Source: a bacterium (GTDB lineage Bacteria; Bdellovibrionota_C; UBA2361; RFPC01). Taken from it: 64,000 nt of DNA. This document shows positions 26,394 to 35,246 of the stretch, in pieces. The notes under the pieces were generated by a model. The model had not been told where the DNA came from. It did not search any database and saw nothing but the letters and a program-made list of their open reading frames with translations. The stretch is taken from NCBI GenBank assembly GCA_030428205.1, contig JAUIBK010000012.1, positions 1-64,000 of the forward strand. Direction: 5' to 3'. Every line of letters starts with the position of its first letter. Position 1 is the first letter of the stretch. Made by a program: the position numbers and the translations under genes.

Positions 26394-27481
26394 AGATTCT
26401 CCACGGTTATATTCTCCAAATGTTTCTGCGCAACACGGTATTTGCCTTACTTGTGTTTATCATGCTCTTTCTTATCTTCGATCTCTTCGACCGAATCGAT
26501 AACCTTATAGAAGCAGAGGCGAGTTTTTGGCTTTCAGTAAAATACTTTGCTTACAAGATTCCGCTCATGGTTTCACTCATGATTCCTGTAGCAACCCTTA
26601 TCTCAACGCTTTTTACCGTTGGGATTATGTCGAAAAACTCTGAGATAACCGCAATGCGTGCTGCTGGAGTCACCATCTTTTGGCTCGCGCGTCCTATTCT
26701 CATAGCTTCGTTTCTTTTGAGCGTGCTCTCGATTATCGCCAATGAGACAATTGTTCCTTCAGCTCAACAAGCTGTACGTGAAATTTATAATATTGATATC
26801 CGAAAAAAAGATAAGAGTGGCAACTTTAGCCAAGAGGACTTCTGGTGGCGCTCAGGTGACTCTTTCTATGCAGCGAATCTATTTGACTCTCGCAATAATA
26901 CCCTCTATGGATTCTCTGAGTTCCGCATCGATAAAGATTTTCACGTCAAAAAGCGCACCGATGCCTCATCCGTTGAGTTTCTTAACCCTACCTACAAGTG
27001 GTCTATGATCGATGTCAACGAATATGAATTTACCCCCGAAGGCCCACCACAAAGCCGTGCGAGAGAGAAGCTTCCACTGACCATTTCAGATCAGCCAAAA
27101 GACTTCTTTAATGTAAAGACAGACCCACACACCATGAGCTTTTTTCAACTCTCTGAATTCATTAAAAAACAAGAGGGAAATGGCTTGTCGGTAACAAGCT
27201 ATCTCGCAGACCTCTATGCCAAGGTGTCTTTTCCTTTCGTCACCTTTATCGTTTCTCTTGTGGCACTTCCTTTTGCACTGACTCCCGCCCGCTCAGGGAG
27301 TCTCGCGTTTAGCTTCCTTTCTGGAATAGTGATTGGATTTTCCTACTACGCAGTCCACTCGTTTAGCATTTCGCTAGGGCGAGCAGAATTTTGGCCGCCT
27401 CTTTTAGCTGCCTGGATGGCCACAATAGTACTAGGGGCAATTGGCGTCATCTTAAACCTTGGCGCCGAATCACCCCACTAA
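26390..27481 (+). CDS. lptG: LPS export ABC transporter permease LptG
   Basis: A 363-residue partner of LptF. The N-terminus LHGYILQMFLRNTVFALLVF, the coupling-helix region MSKNSEITAMRAAGVTIFWL, the periplasmic jellyroll (about 120-265) and three C-terminal helices with LVALPFALTPAR are all characteristic. Start and stop overlap with lptF shows a coupled pair. lptB and the other lpt genes are not in this window. Confidence 0.95.
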   Translation: MKILHGYILQMFLRNTVFALLVFIMLFLIFDLFDRIDNLIEAEASFWLSVKYFAYKIPLMVSLMIPVATLISTLFTVGIMSKNSEITAMRAAGVTIFWLARPILIASFLLSVLSIIANETIVPSAQQAVREIYNIDIRKKDKSGNFSQEDFWWRSGDSFYAANLFDSRNNTLYGFSEFRIDKDFHVKKRTDASSVEFLNPTYKWSMIDVNEYEFTPEGPPQSRAREKLPLTISDQPKDFFNVKTDPHTMSFFQLSEFIKKQEGNGLSVTSYLADLYAKVSFPFVTFIVSLVALPFALTPARSGSLAFSFLSGIVIGFSYYAVHSFSISLGRAEFWPPLLAAWMATIVLGAIGVILNLGAESPH

Positions 27482-27522
27482 GCGGATCGCCCTACAAGTC
27501 AGGGCCACGAGACTTCGTAGCC

Positions 27523-27939
27523 TTACAGTGGAACTTCTCCGATAACGATGTCATGAGGGATAAGGAGAGGAGCAGCCTCTGAAAGTGGAACTTCTCCAAT
27601 CACAACATCTCGGGGGATAATGATATCAATCTCTTCCAAAGGGACTTCACCAATAACAACATCACGAGGAAAAAGTATTTCAATTTCTGTTAACGGAACT
27701 TCTCCAATCACAATATCTTGAGGGATAAGGATGCCAATCTCTTCGAGAGAGACTTTCGTCACTTCTACACCCTTAGGAGTTAAAACTTCAAAGTCAGCAT
27801 GCGAAAGCTCGCCAAGAGCAATTCCTTTTGAATAAACAACATAGGCACCTTCACTTGCTCGAACGCTATCTACGGAAACAAAAAGGAGAAGCACTGCAAC
27901 AAGCAAAGCAGTAGTGTATTGAGGGATTGAGCGTATCAT
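27523..27939 (-). CDS. Exported protein made of 18-residue tandem repeats
   Basis: No family recognised. The 138-residue precursor has a signal peptide (LLVAVLLLFVSVDSVRA). The mature chain is nearly all repeats of 18 residues with consensus V-P-L-x-E-I-x-I-L-x-P-x-D-V-V-I-G-E. Clear units lie at 63-80, 81-98, 99-116 and 117-135 (the last has one extra residue), with a terminal VPL. Two worn units can be aligned at 27-44 (ends GIALGE) and 45-62 (SHADFEVLTPKGVEVTK). At DNA level the period is 54 bp. Alternating hydrophobic residues with turns at P-x-D and G-E suggest a small beta-solenoid or stacked-sheet protein. An AAGGATT site precedes the ATG. Convergent with lptG. Confidence 0.65.
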   Translation of the reverse strand: MIRSIPQYTTALLVAVLLLFVSVDSVRASEGAYVVYSKGIALGELSHADFEVLTPKGVEVTKVSLEEIGILIPQDIVIGEVPLTEIEILFPRDVVIGEVPLEEIDIIIPRDVVIGEVPLSEAAPLLIPHDIVIGEVPL

Positions 27940-28337
27940 GGGGAATCCTTTGCAAAAGATGTTGAGAATATTGAGTGTCCAAAAGACACCTGCAAAAGGA
28001 AGGAACCCCCTAGACCTCCACAGACTAGGCGAAACCTAACACCAAAGGAATCATTTGTCAGTATCTCCCTTCTTCTTTCATTCCTCCTTGAGAAATGTGA
28101 AAGGTCAAAAGCAGGAACAAGCCCTTGAAATTCCACCAGATCCCATTTCTACCTACCGACCAAACCACGATTGAGAATCAATAATCCGCGTCCTTCGTCT
28201 TCAGCGAACTTGAGAGCTCTCAATTTCGAGAAGGTGCGCTTTGATAAAAGAAGAGAAAGCGAGAGTAAAGTCTCTGGGGACACGCGCCCGGCTCACTTCT
28301 AACATAAATTTCCTTAAGATCTGAGACCAATGTTAGA
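27940..28337. other. 398-bp gap without a supported gene
   Basis: The stretch separates the repeat protein from the next gene. It has short open frames on the minus strand that lack a ribosome-binding site or protein-like composition. A stretch near 28266 (AAAGTCTCTGGGGACACG) faintly resembles the dispersed repeat. No clear promoter, terminator or RNA gene is seen. Confidence 0.4.
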
Positions 28338-28346
28338 ATGTCTTTT

Positions 28347-29390
28347 ATGCATGAAAGTAAAGCAGTCAAAGCGAGGGGTCATAAATCGAATCTTTCCGCC
28401 GAAGACCTAGCTGCTGGGCTTCACGGTCAGTATCTCGATGGTATCATCACGCTTGATGCTTACTTAGCAAGCCTTGATTCGCTTTCCACAATGCCTGGCT
28501 GCAAGTCATTGGCCAAAAGAGCACTCCTCGTTCGTCAATATCACTTTGTCATTGATGCTATCGCCTCTCCTCCAAACTCTCCTGATCAGATTGCGCAGCT
28601 CGTTCGTGAGGGGAAGGAACTTCGCCTTTCTAAAAAAGACTTATGTGAAAACCTGCAGGAAGGTTGGCAAATAAAACGGCAAGAGCTTACATCCTCTTTA
28701 CAGGAGTCACTCGTTCCGAAAGACGCTCCTCGTTGGCTTTGTGATCTGTGGATGCACTATGAGCACTCTGCTAGGCTTGCTCATTACCTTCCCCAGAAAG
28801 GCCAACCTTCTAGCCAGGATTATCTCACACAACGCACACAAGAACTCTCTCAACTAAAGCTCAATGCAGACCTTCTGTACCCAGTGCTTTCTGAGTTCTC
28901 CGAGAAACACTACCTAGAATTTTGTCCTCATTTTCAGACAAACTCAAAAGCAAGTAAAAAGCTTGCTCTCCTTATCTCTGAAGAGAACATCTTCTTTTCA
29001 ACCGTAGAGGGAATTTCAAACTATTCCAAAGAAGTTGACGGGATAGTCCTGACGCAACTTAAACTCCTAGCTGAAATTGAGCCAAGAAATCGTGGCGAAG
29101 CTTTTTATCATGCGGTGCTTAGCTGCGCTGGATTACTTGCTCTGTGCTTTTATGAAGATTCTCAAAGGCCTACGAATACACAGAGAGGTCCTCAAAATCC
29201 TGAGCCGAAGAGAGACAATCTGCATGACTGTGAAGATCTACGCTACCAAGCTTATCTCCATCTTGTTCCTGATTCTACCAGCCTCCCCCCAATGCGCTCT
29301 CCTAGATCTCGCCAGAACGGCACAAACGGAACCTCTCCTCAATTCGAAACGGTCATTGCTTTGCTTGAGACTTCACGGAGCGTGGCTTGA
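28347..29390 (+). CDS. Hypothetical protein
   Basis: No family recognised. The product of 347 residues (350 if the ATG at 28338 is used; neither has a clear ribosome-binding site) has no signal peptide. It looks soluble and largely helical, with many Leu/Gln/Ser residues, for example LVREGKELRLSKKDLCENL and KASKKLALLISEENIFF. One moderately hydrophobic stretch (HAVLSCAGLLALCFYED, near 258-274) could be a buried helix. The last 80 residues are polar and Pro/Arg-rich, probably disordered. It stands alone, 75 bp before the glutaredoxin gene on the same strand. Confidence 0.55.
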   Translation: MHESKAVKARGHKSNLSAEDLAAGLHGQYLDGIITLDAYLASLDSLSTMPGCKSLAKRALLVRQYHFVIDAIASPPNSPDQIAQLVREGKELRLSKKDLCENLQEGWQIKRQELTSSLQESLVPKDAPRWLCDLWMHYEHSARLAHYLPQKGQPSSQDYLTQRTQELSQLKLNADLLYPVLSEFSEKHYLEFCPHFQTNSKASKKLALLISEENIFFSTVEGISNYSKEVDGIVLTQLKLLAEIEPRNRGEAFYHAVLSCAGLLALCFYEDSQRPTNTQRGPQNPEPKRDNLHDCEDLRYQAYLHLVPDSTSLPPMRSPRSRQNGTNGTSPQFETVIALLETSRSVA

Positions 29391-29465
29391 TCTGCTGTTT
29401 CCAGAGAAATGTAGTATTGAGAATAATTTATTAAGTCAGTCCGTACATCAGACGATTCTATTGAT

Positions 29466-29918
29466 ATGCTTCGGATTCTTTGCTTTTTGTGTCTTCTTTT
29501 TTCATGCCACAGCGCATTCGCTGAGATCTATCGCTACACAACAGATAGCGGAGAAACAATTTATGTAACGGAGCAGAATCAGGTTCCCGAAAGGTATCGC
29601 GCTCAAGTCGCTCAACCTCATTCACTCCCAAAAATAACAAAAGATGATTTTTACACCCCAAAGGCGGACACAACCAAGAACAACTCAAAAAAGCAAGTAG
29701 AAATCTACGTAACCTCTTGGTGTAGCTATTGTAAAAAGGCAGAACAGTTCCTAAAGAAACACAATGTGCGGTTTAAAAAATACGACATAGAAAAGAGCTC
29801 CACCGGTAGGAAGAAACATGCTCAAGCTGGAGGTGGTGGAGTTCCCGTACTAAAAGTTGGCTCAGAGTATATTCGAGGCTACAGTGAGCCTGCGCTCCGG
29901 AAGGCGCTTGGGCTCTAG
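29466..29918 (+). CDS. Exported DUF4124-glutaredoxin fusion protein
   Basis: The 150-residue protein has a signal peptide (1-19, cleaved after AFA). A short DUF4124-like segment follows, EIYRYTTDSGETIYVTEQ (20-37), then a linker and a glutaredoxin domain (about 76-150). The active site is CSYC (86-89), the cis-proline is in GVPVLKV (Pro127), and the glutathione-side segment is GYSEPAL. It would act as a periplasmic thiol-disulfide oxidoreductase; whether glutathione is the partner is not shown. DUF4124 often sits at the N-terminus of periplasmic redox or lytic proteins. Confidence 0.85.
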   Translation: MLRILCFLCLLFSCHSAFAEIYRYTTDSGETIYVTEQNQVPERYRAQVAQPHSLPKITKDDFYTPKADTTKNNSKKQVEIYVTSWCSYCKKAEQFLKKHNVRFKKYDIEKSSTGRKKHAQAGGGGVPVLKVGSEYIRGYSEPALRKALGL

Positions 29919-30119
29919 CGCTCCAGCAAAAAATGGCCTGAACGAAGTGAAAAAACATTTTTGATCATAATGCTAGCCCGGACATTTCACCTCTGTACCA
30001 TTGATAATTCTTTTCCTATGATAGGCATAGCGTCCTAACCGCTATGAACTGAAGTGTAATGAAGTGCCCCCTTACTTCATGGCCGTGAATCCGCATTATT
30101 CGCAAGCTCTCTGCTACGT

Positions 30120-32153
30120 TTGCTCTATAACATTGAAGCATCATTTCGCGTGACCCAGCCCCCTTCCTACTCAATCTCCCCAAAGACACTCTTTCTCCTC
30201 TTTGCGTTGACCTACTGCTTTTTCTACCACGCAGGACAAGACAACGAGAATGCGCGCCTAGCACAAGCAAGAGTGATTGCGGAGTACGGAGCCTTAAATA
30301 TTGATCGATACATAAATAGTGCCGATGTAATAAAATTCGAAGGGGCTACTTATCCAAACAAAGCACCTGGCATTTCTCTTCTCGCCGCGCCACTGTGGAA
30401 GGTCATTCACCCTTTTTCTCAAAGCCTTTTCTCATCACCAGAAACGGCAGAACACATCACATGTCATTGCATTACCTTATGCCTTGCTGGATTTCCAACA
30501 GCACTCATAGGGGCTCTTCTGCTTCTTTTCATACGGGCTCGTACAGAAAACGAGCCCTTGGCCCTACTCCTCTCCTTAAGCTACGCTCTAGGCTCAATCG
30601 CGTTTCCCTTTGCAACTCTACTCTTTAGCCACCAATTGGCTGCTTGCATGCTCTTTGCTGCTTTTTACCTCCTGAGCAAAGAAACCCCCTCAATGCTTCC
30701 TGCGGGAATTCTCCTTGGATATAGTATTACAACGGAGTATCCTGCCGCACTCGCTGTGGCCCCCCTCTTTCTCTATGGATTAGGTCAAGCAACACCAAGC
30801 AAAGCAAAAGGCGTTTTTCTGCTTGGAATCTTACTTGGGATTACTCCTCTTTTTGCCTACCAGACGCTAGCCTTTGGCGACCCATTTTTTATTCCCTACT
30901 CTGCCTACACGCAAGAAGGAGAGAGGTTTCCTTCACATGCCTTAGGTCTCTGGGGCGTTTCTTTGCCTCAACCAAAGGTGCTCTATAACATTCTTTTTTC
31001 ATTTCGCCGTGGGCTTTTCATTGTTAACCCGTGGCTGATTTGTTCAATCTTTGCAGCACTTGCTGCTCTCTATGTGTTGAAGAAAAAGGGAGGAGCGCAC
31101 AAGAGAGAACTAAGCATCGCCGTAACCATTTCCCTCCTTTTTACCCTCTTTAACGCAGGGTTTGGCGACAGTATTGTCTATTGGGGTGGTGGCGCTTCAG
31201 TCGGGCCACGTCATATCCTGCCGATGCTTCCTTTTACAACAATGTTGATCGGACTATTACCTTGGAGAAGGTGGGGGACCTATCTTCTTACACTCCTTGC
31301 TCCACTTTCGATTACTTCTATGTTCTTAGCGACGGTAACAGAACCTCGCGTTCCGTACGATTACCATCACCCACTCTTTGATCTCTTCTGGAAAAACTAT
31401 GTACACGCCAGGATCATGCTTGGTGAACGTGGGACTTTTAGTGATAAACTCATGACTGACACCTCAGTCTCATATAACCTCTCACAACTCATAGGGCTTC
31501 CTCCTCAAGCAAGCCTCTTTCCCCTGCTGCTTATATGGGCCTGGGCACTCCTCGTCCTGTTTCCGCTTAAAGACAAAGCCTATCAGGTCTTTCGTTTCCT
31601 TCTCCTCTCTTTTTTTGTTGTGCTAATGGTTGCCCCAGCTGCAGTGCGCACAACAAACGTCTTAGGCGACACACAATCTCAAGGGCTCCTTATGACTGTG
31701 GTAGATGGGGTTGCCTGGGAGACACCCAATGAACCACTTAGAGATCCCGCAATGAGAGGAGAAAAAGTTTTCGCTCGCAAAATAACTTCCAACGTATTAC
31801 TGACTCCTGGCATGGTAAGACAAATTGCTCAAGCACCCTTTTCGCTTGAGTGGCAAGGCTACCTCCGTATTGATACTCCTGGTGAATACTACATCGGCAC
31901 TGAATCTGATGATGGCTCTGCAGTAATAATCGACGGTGAGCTCCTCGTACAAAACTGGGGAAACCACCCGACAAAAAGAGTCATGCAAAAAAAACATTTC
32001 AAGCAAGGAATATATCCTCTTACGGTGCGCTACTTTAATGCTCAAGGAGAAGGTACCATTCGACTCCTCTGGTCTCCCCCATATGCTCACACCCACACAA
32101 TTCCAAGCGACGTACTACGCATGACAAAGCCAACGTTTAGGAGAAAGGGATGA
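30120..32153 (+). CDS. GT-C/ArnT-like membrane glycosyltransferase with a PA14 domain
   Basis: The 677-residue protein has about 12 membrane segments (roughly 20-500). The first outer loop holds GQDNENARLAQARVIAEYGA and ATYPNKAPGISLLAAPLW, a pattern common in GT39/ArnT-like enzymes that use polyprenyl-phosphate sugars. After the last helix, a periplasmic C-terminal domain (about 560-670) matches PA14: GEYYIGTESDDGSAVIIDGE, GIYPLTVRYFNAQGEGTIRL and LLWSPP. PA14 often binds carbohydrate, so it may hold acceptor glycans. The start is uncertain; the TTG at 30120 has no good ribosome-binding site and a GTG at 30150 is an alternative. It overlaps the next gene by 4 bp. Confidence 0.75.
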   Translation: MLYNIEASFRVTQPPSYSISPKTLFLLFALTYCFFYHAGQDNENARLAQARVIAEYGALNIDRYINSADVIKFEGATYPNKAPGISLLAAPLWKVIHPFSQSLFSSPETAEHITCHCITLCLAGFPTALIGALLLLFIRARTENEPLALLLSLSYALGSIAFPFATLLFSHQLAACMLFAAFYLLSKETPSMLPAGILLGYSITTEYPAALAVAPLFLYGLGQATPSKAKGVFLLGILLGITPLFAYQTLAFGDPFFIPYSAYTQEGERFPSHALGLWGVSLPQPKVLYNILFSFRRGLFIVNPWLICSIFAALAALYVLKKKGGAHKRELSIAVTISLLFTLFNAGFGDSIVYWGGGASVGPRHILPMLPFTTMLIGLLPWRRWGTYLLTLLAPLSITSMFLATVTEPRVPYDYHHPLFDLFWKNYVHARIMLGERGTFSDKLMTDTSVSYNLSQLIGLPPQASLFPLLLIWAWALLVLFPLKDKAYQVFRFLLLSFFVVLMVAPAAVRTTNVLGDTQSQGLLMTVVDGVAWETPNEPLRDPAMRGEKVFARKITSNVLLTPGMVRQIAQAPFSLEWQGYLRIDTPGEYYIGTESDDGSAVIIDGELLVQNWGNHPTKRVMQKKHFKQGIYPLTVRYFNAQGEGTIRLLWSPPYAHTHTIPSDVLRMTKPTFRRKG

Positions 32154-33778
32154 CGCAGCGTACTCACCTTTTTTTCTTGCTCACCATTCTACTCCTTGGA
32201 GCACTTCTGAGGTTTTGGGGTATTTCTTTTGGGCTCCCTGGCACGTTTCGCCCAGATGAGGAGTACCTTGTTTCAAGAGCTCTCTTCTTTCACTCAGGAG
32301 ACTTCAATCCAAAGCTTTTTAACTGGCCAACTTTGTATTTTTATCTGAGTTCTGCCTTCTTCTATCTTGTAAGACTCTTGGCGGATTGGTCAGGCGTGCT
32401 CACGTGGCATGAACTGGGTTCGTACCTTACCGCGACAAACTATGCACCGGCTCATCTGCTTGGTCGAATACTTACTGCTTGTTTTGGCGTTGCTGGCCTT
32501 GCTGCTACCTACCAACTCGGCAAAGTGGCTTTTGCTCCAATCTTTCCAAAGCAAGCGAGCACCGCGGGCCTCTTTAGTGCTTTACTTCTTTGCGTAACTT
32601 TTATTCATGTCAGAGACTCCCACTTTTTTGCAACTGACATTCCTCTCGCCTTTTTTGCGACTCTCGCTCTCGTCTCTTTTTTCCGAATCTCACAAGGTGG
32701 AGGTTGGAAAGATTATCTCCTAGGAGCACTCTGGTCAGGTCTTGCGATGGGCACAAAATACACCGCCCTTTCGCTTGGTATTCCTTTTGCTGTAGCGCAT
32801 TTTCTTAAACTTTTTCACAGCAAGACAAAGCCGTGGCATCCTCAAGAACTCAAATACGTTCTTCTTGCTGCCCCTCTGTGTTTTCTTCTCTTCTTTCTCA
32901 CTTCTCCGTATATCCTCCTTGATTGGGAGACTTTTCAATCAAGCACAGCAGTTGTCGAAAATTTTGCAAAGAACGGCCTTGCTCAGCTTCCTACCCAGTT
33001 TGGATATGAATGGATCTTTCTCTTTTGTGTTCCACAAGCTCTGGGGACACCTCTGCTTGCGCTCTGTCTCTTAGGTGGAGCGATATTTCTAGTTCAACGA
33101 AAACAAGAAGGCCTCGTTCTCCTTGCCCTGCTCTGCTCCTTTATTCTCCCAGTTCTCTGCGTATACTCCTCAGTAAAGTGGTCTCCGATTCGCTATATTA
33201 CCTTTCTTACCCCTGCTTTCGCCGTACTTGCTACAGCCCCACTCTGCGCTCTATTAGCTTTGGCAAAAGAGAGATCTCAAGTACATGCATTTGCTGCACT
33301 TTCTTTTCTCATCTGCGCATGCACCTTACCGCGTATTTTTTCACTCAACGAGACTCTCTCTCGAACAGACACACGAATAGCCACGGCAGGATGGATAACA
33401 AGAAACTTACCTCGAAGTGCTACGCTGTATTCACCAACCTACTTCTCATATGCACTCCCACAGTTTACCGAAAAGCAACGAATACGTTACGTAAAGCAGA
33501 AGCCAGCTCAAGACAGATATTTTACTATTGTAGATAGAGCTCCAATTGCATTTTCTGAGCCACTCTCTAAGGAGACTGAAGAAGAACTGACGAACTCAGC
33601 ACTTCTCTTTAGTCTCGGTCCTAGACACTGTACTTCCTCAAGCAAAGAGGGGCCCCCTTGGGCAATTTACGATGAATCAGATGCCTTCTATACACCACTT
33701 TCAGAATTCTCAATAGGGTCATGTCCTGGGCCAGTCGTTGACATTTTTCCTAGCGAGTCCTCAACTTATCTACGATAG
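32150..33778 (+). CDS. Polyprenyl-phosphate-sugar-dependent glycosyltransferase (GT39-like)
   Basis: A 542-residue inner-membrane protein with about 11 helices and a C-terminal soluble tail. The first outer loop carries FRPDEEYLVSRALFF, the acidic motif found in PMT/ArnT-type GT-C enzymes, followed by FNWPTLYFYLSSAFFYLV, which matches the conserved 'PPLyyyl' phrase. It would transfer a sugar from a lipid carrier on the periplasmic face; donor and acceptor are unknown. Its ATG overlaps the stop of the PA14-containing glycosyltransferase (GATGA), so the two are probably made and used together. Confidence 0.8.
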   Translation: MTQRTHLFFLLTILLLGALLRFWGISFGLPGTFRPDEEYLVSRALFFHSGDFNPKLFNWPTLYFYLSSAFFYLVRLLADWSGVLTWHELGSYLTATNYAPAHLLGRILTACFGVAGLAATYQLGKVAFAPIFPKQASTAGLFSALLLCVTFIHVRDSHFFATDIPLAFFATLALVSFFRISQGGGWKDYLLGALWSGLAMGTKYTALSLGIPFAVAHFLKLFHSKTKPWHPQELKYVLLAAPLCFLLFFLTSPYILLDWETFQSSTAVVENFAKNGLAQLPTQFGYEWIFLFCVPQALGTPLLALCLLGGAIFLVQRKQEGLVLLALLCSFILPVLCVYSSVKWSPIRYITFLTPAFAVLATAPLCALLALAKERSQVHAFAALSFLICACTLPRIFSLNETLSRTDTRIATAGWITRNLPRSATLYSPTYFSYALPQFTEKQRIRYVKQKPAQDRYFTIVDRAPIAFSEPLSKETEEELTNSALLFSLGPRHCTSSSKEGPPWAIYDESDAFYTPLSEFSIGSCPGPVVDIFPSESSTYLR

Positions 33779-34052
33779 TTTGCCAGCAAACCCATTTGAG
33801 GTAAGCGCTCACAAGTCGAAGATACAACAAAGGCAAAGCCAACATAAGGTAACGCAGATGCCCAAATGACCAGCAGCATTTGCTAGCACTCTCATAATAC
33901 TCTGGAAGATGAAGAGATATTATGTGCCCCCCAACCTCTAAAAACCAAACTGAAAACAAATATAGAACTACGGCTAACCCTAAATTCAACTCACGAATTA
34001 GATACCTATTTCGCCACGCTCCAATCTGGTTAACGATCTTCAGGATGTTCAT
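33750..34052 (-). CDS. Small membrane protein of unknown function
   Basis: No family recognised. A 100-residue product with two likely membrane segments (LGLAVVLYLFSVWFLEVGG and LRYLMLALPLLYLRLVSAYL) separated by a His/Glu/Cys-containing loop. The ATG at 34052 has GGAGGA nine bases upstream, which favours a real gene. Its 3' end overlaps the end of the glycosyltransferase gene by 29 bp on the opposite strand. Confidence 0.5.
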   Translation of the reverse strand: MNILKIVNQIGAWRNRYLIRELNLGLAVVLYLFSVWFLEVGGHIISLHLPEYYESASKCCWSFGHLRYLMLALPLLYLRLVSAYLKWVCWQTIVDKLRTR

Positions 34053-34145
34053 TATACCAATCCTCCAAAATCCAATAGACATTCGTTACATCATTTCCTA
34101 TCGGTTCGAAGGATCGGCTGTTTCCTTAAACTTTCACTTCAGGGC

Positions 34146-34175
34146 ACAAAAAAAGCCACCGTAAAGGTGGCTTTT
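34146..34175 (-). terminator. Rho-independent terminator of the rplM-rpsI operon
   Basis: On the reverse strand AAAGCCACC and GGTGGCTTT form a 9-bp stem around TTTAC, followed by a T run and GTGCCC. It lies about 40 bp after the rpsI stop. Confidence 0.85.
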
Positions 34176-34215
34176 GAAAGGCCCGAGCAGACTCGGCCAA
34201 AGCGACAATACTTCT

Positions 34216-34617
34216 CTAACGCTTAGAGAATTGTGGCTTCTTACGAGCTTTGTGACGTCCTGGCTTCTTCCGCTCAACTTCACGAGCATCACGGGTAAGA
34301 AAACCACTTGCTTTGAGCGCTGCACGATTTCCTTCTCTATCAAACTCAGAAAGAGCACGAGAGAGGCCGTGACGAACAGCACCTGCTTGACCAGCAGTAC
34401 CACCACCACGAACGTTTACAACGATATCGAAGTTCTCAAGCTTATCGAGAAGTGCCAATGGTTGGTTTACAACCATCTTCAGTGTATCACGACCAAAGTA
34501 TTCGTTTACGGGCTTACGGTTTACCGTAAAATTTCCCTCACCTTCTTTGAGGTATACACGAGCTACTGAGCTCTTGCGTCGTCCGATTGTGTGAATTGAT
34601 GAGTCTTTTCTAGCCAT
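34216..34617 (-). CDS. rpsI: Small ribosomal subunit protein uS9
   Basis: A 133-residue 30S protein. [17 protein letters not shown] at the N-terminus, [20 protein letters not shown] in the middle, and the C-terminal [17 protein letters not shown] all match uS9. Its last residues (FSKR) are the conserved tail that reaches toward the P-site tRNA. Second gene of the rplM-rpsI operon, 18 bp after rplM, and followed by a strong terminator. Confidence 0.98.
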   Translation of the reverse strand: MARKDSSIHTIGRRKSSVARVYLKEGEGNFTVNRKPVNEYFGRDTLKMVVNQPLALLDKLENFDIVVNVRGGGTAGQAGAVRHGLSRALSEFDREGNRAALKASGFLTRDAREVERKKPGRHKARKKPQFSKR

Positions 34618-34635
34618 AATTCCTCAAATAAAACT

Positions 34636-35088
34636 TTATGCGGCTTTCATACAGTGTAGGTTATACGTCTCGGGCTTTTGCGCACTGTGTGGGTGCTCAC
34701 CGCCAGCGTAGACTTTTAGCTTTTTGATTATCTGGTGTCCAAGCGCGCCACGAGGGATCATGCCATTTACTGCTTTTTCAATCAGCATTTCAGGCTTATC
34801 TTCGAGAAGCTTTCCAGCAGAAACTTCCTTAATCCCACCTGGGTAACCAGAGTGAGAGTAGTATTTCTTCTGTGTCATCTTCTTTCCAGAGAGAGTCACT
34901 TGTGAAGCATTGATAACCACTACGAAATCTCCACCATCAATGTGAGGTGTAAACGTAGGCTTGTGCTTCCCACGAAGAAGAGATGCGACTTCTGTAGCGA
35001 GTCGTCCAAGAGGAGCACCAGCAGCATCAACAACGTGCCACTTTGCAGACGCTTCAGCATCTGCTTTCGTTTGAGAAAACGTTTTCAT
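34636..35088 (-). CDS. rplM: Large ribosomal subunit protein uL13
   Basis: A 150-residue 50S protein. [40 protein letters not shown], and [20 protein letters not shown] followed by VYAGGEHPH are diagnostic. The ATG at 35088 gives the normal family start (MKTFSQTK) and has a GGAA site; the open frame continues upstream without meaning. It heads the operon with rpsI, driven by a promoter at 35153-35180. Confidence 0.98.
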   Translation of the reverse strand: MKTFSQTKADAEASAKWHVVDAAGAPLGRLATEVASLLRGKHKPTFTPHIDGGDFVVVINASQVTLSGKKMTQKKYYSHSGYPGGIKEVSAGKLLEDKPEMLIEKAVNGMIPRGALGHQIIKKLKVYAGGEHPHSAQKPETYNLHCMKAA

Positions 35089-35152
35089 AACTGTTTCCGT
35101 TAGTCTAACAATGATTGCGCCTTGCCTCCGTTCGCAGAAACAAGGACGGCAC

Positions 35153-35180
35153 AAGGTATCACAATGAGAGAAAAGGTCAA
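35153..35180 (-). promoter_or_regulatory. Sigma70-type promoter of rplM-rpsI
   Basis: On the reverse strand TTGACC (35175-35180) and TACCTT (35153-35158) are separated by 16 bp. The -10 box lies about 65 bp before the rplM start codon. Confidence 0.55.
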
Positions 35181-35246
35181 TAGCAGCGGCCGGTTATCTA
35201 CGTGAAACTATAGAAATCTGCAATGAAGGTGAAATCTCAAGTTACT

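Noticed and set aside
27936..28136. 66-codon minus-strand frame upstream of the repeat protein
   Set aside because: It has no ribosome-binding site and mixed composition. It overlaps the leader of the repeat-protein gene, which has a much better start.
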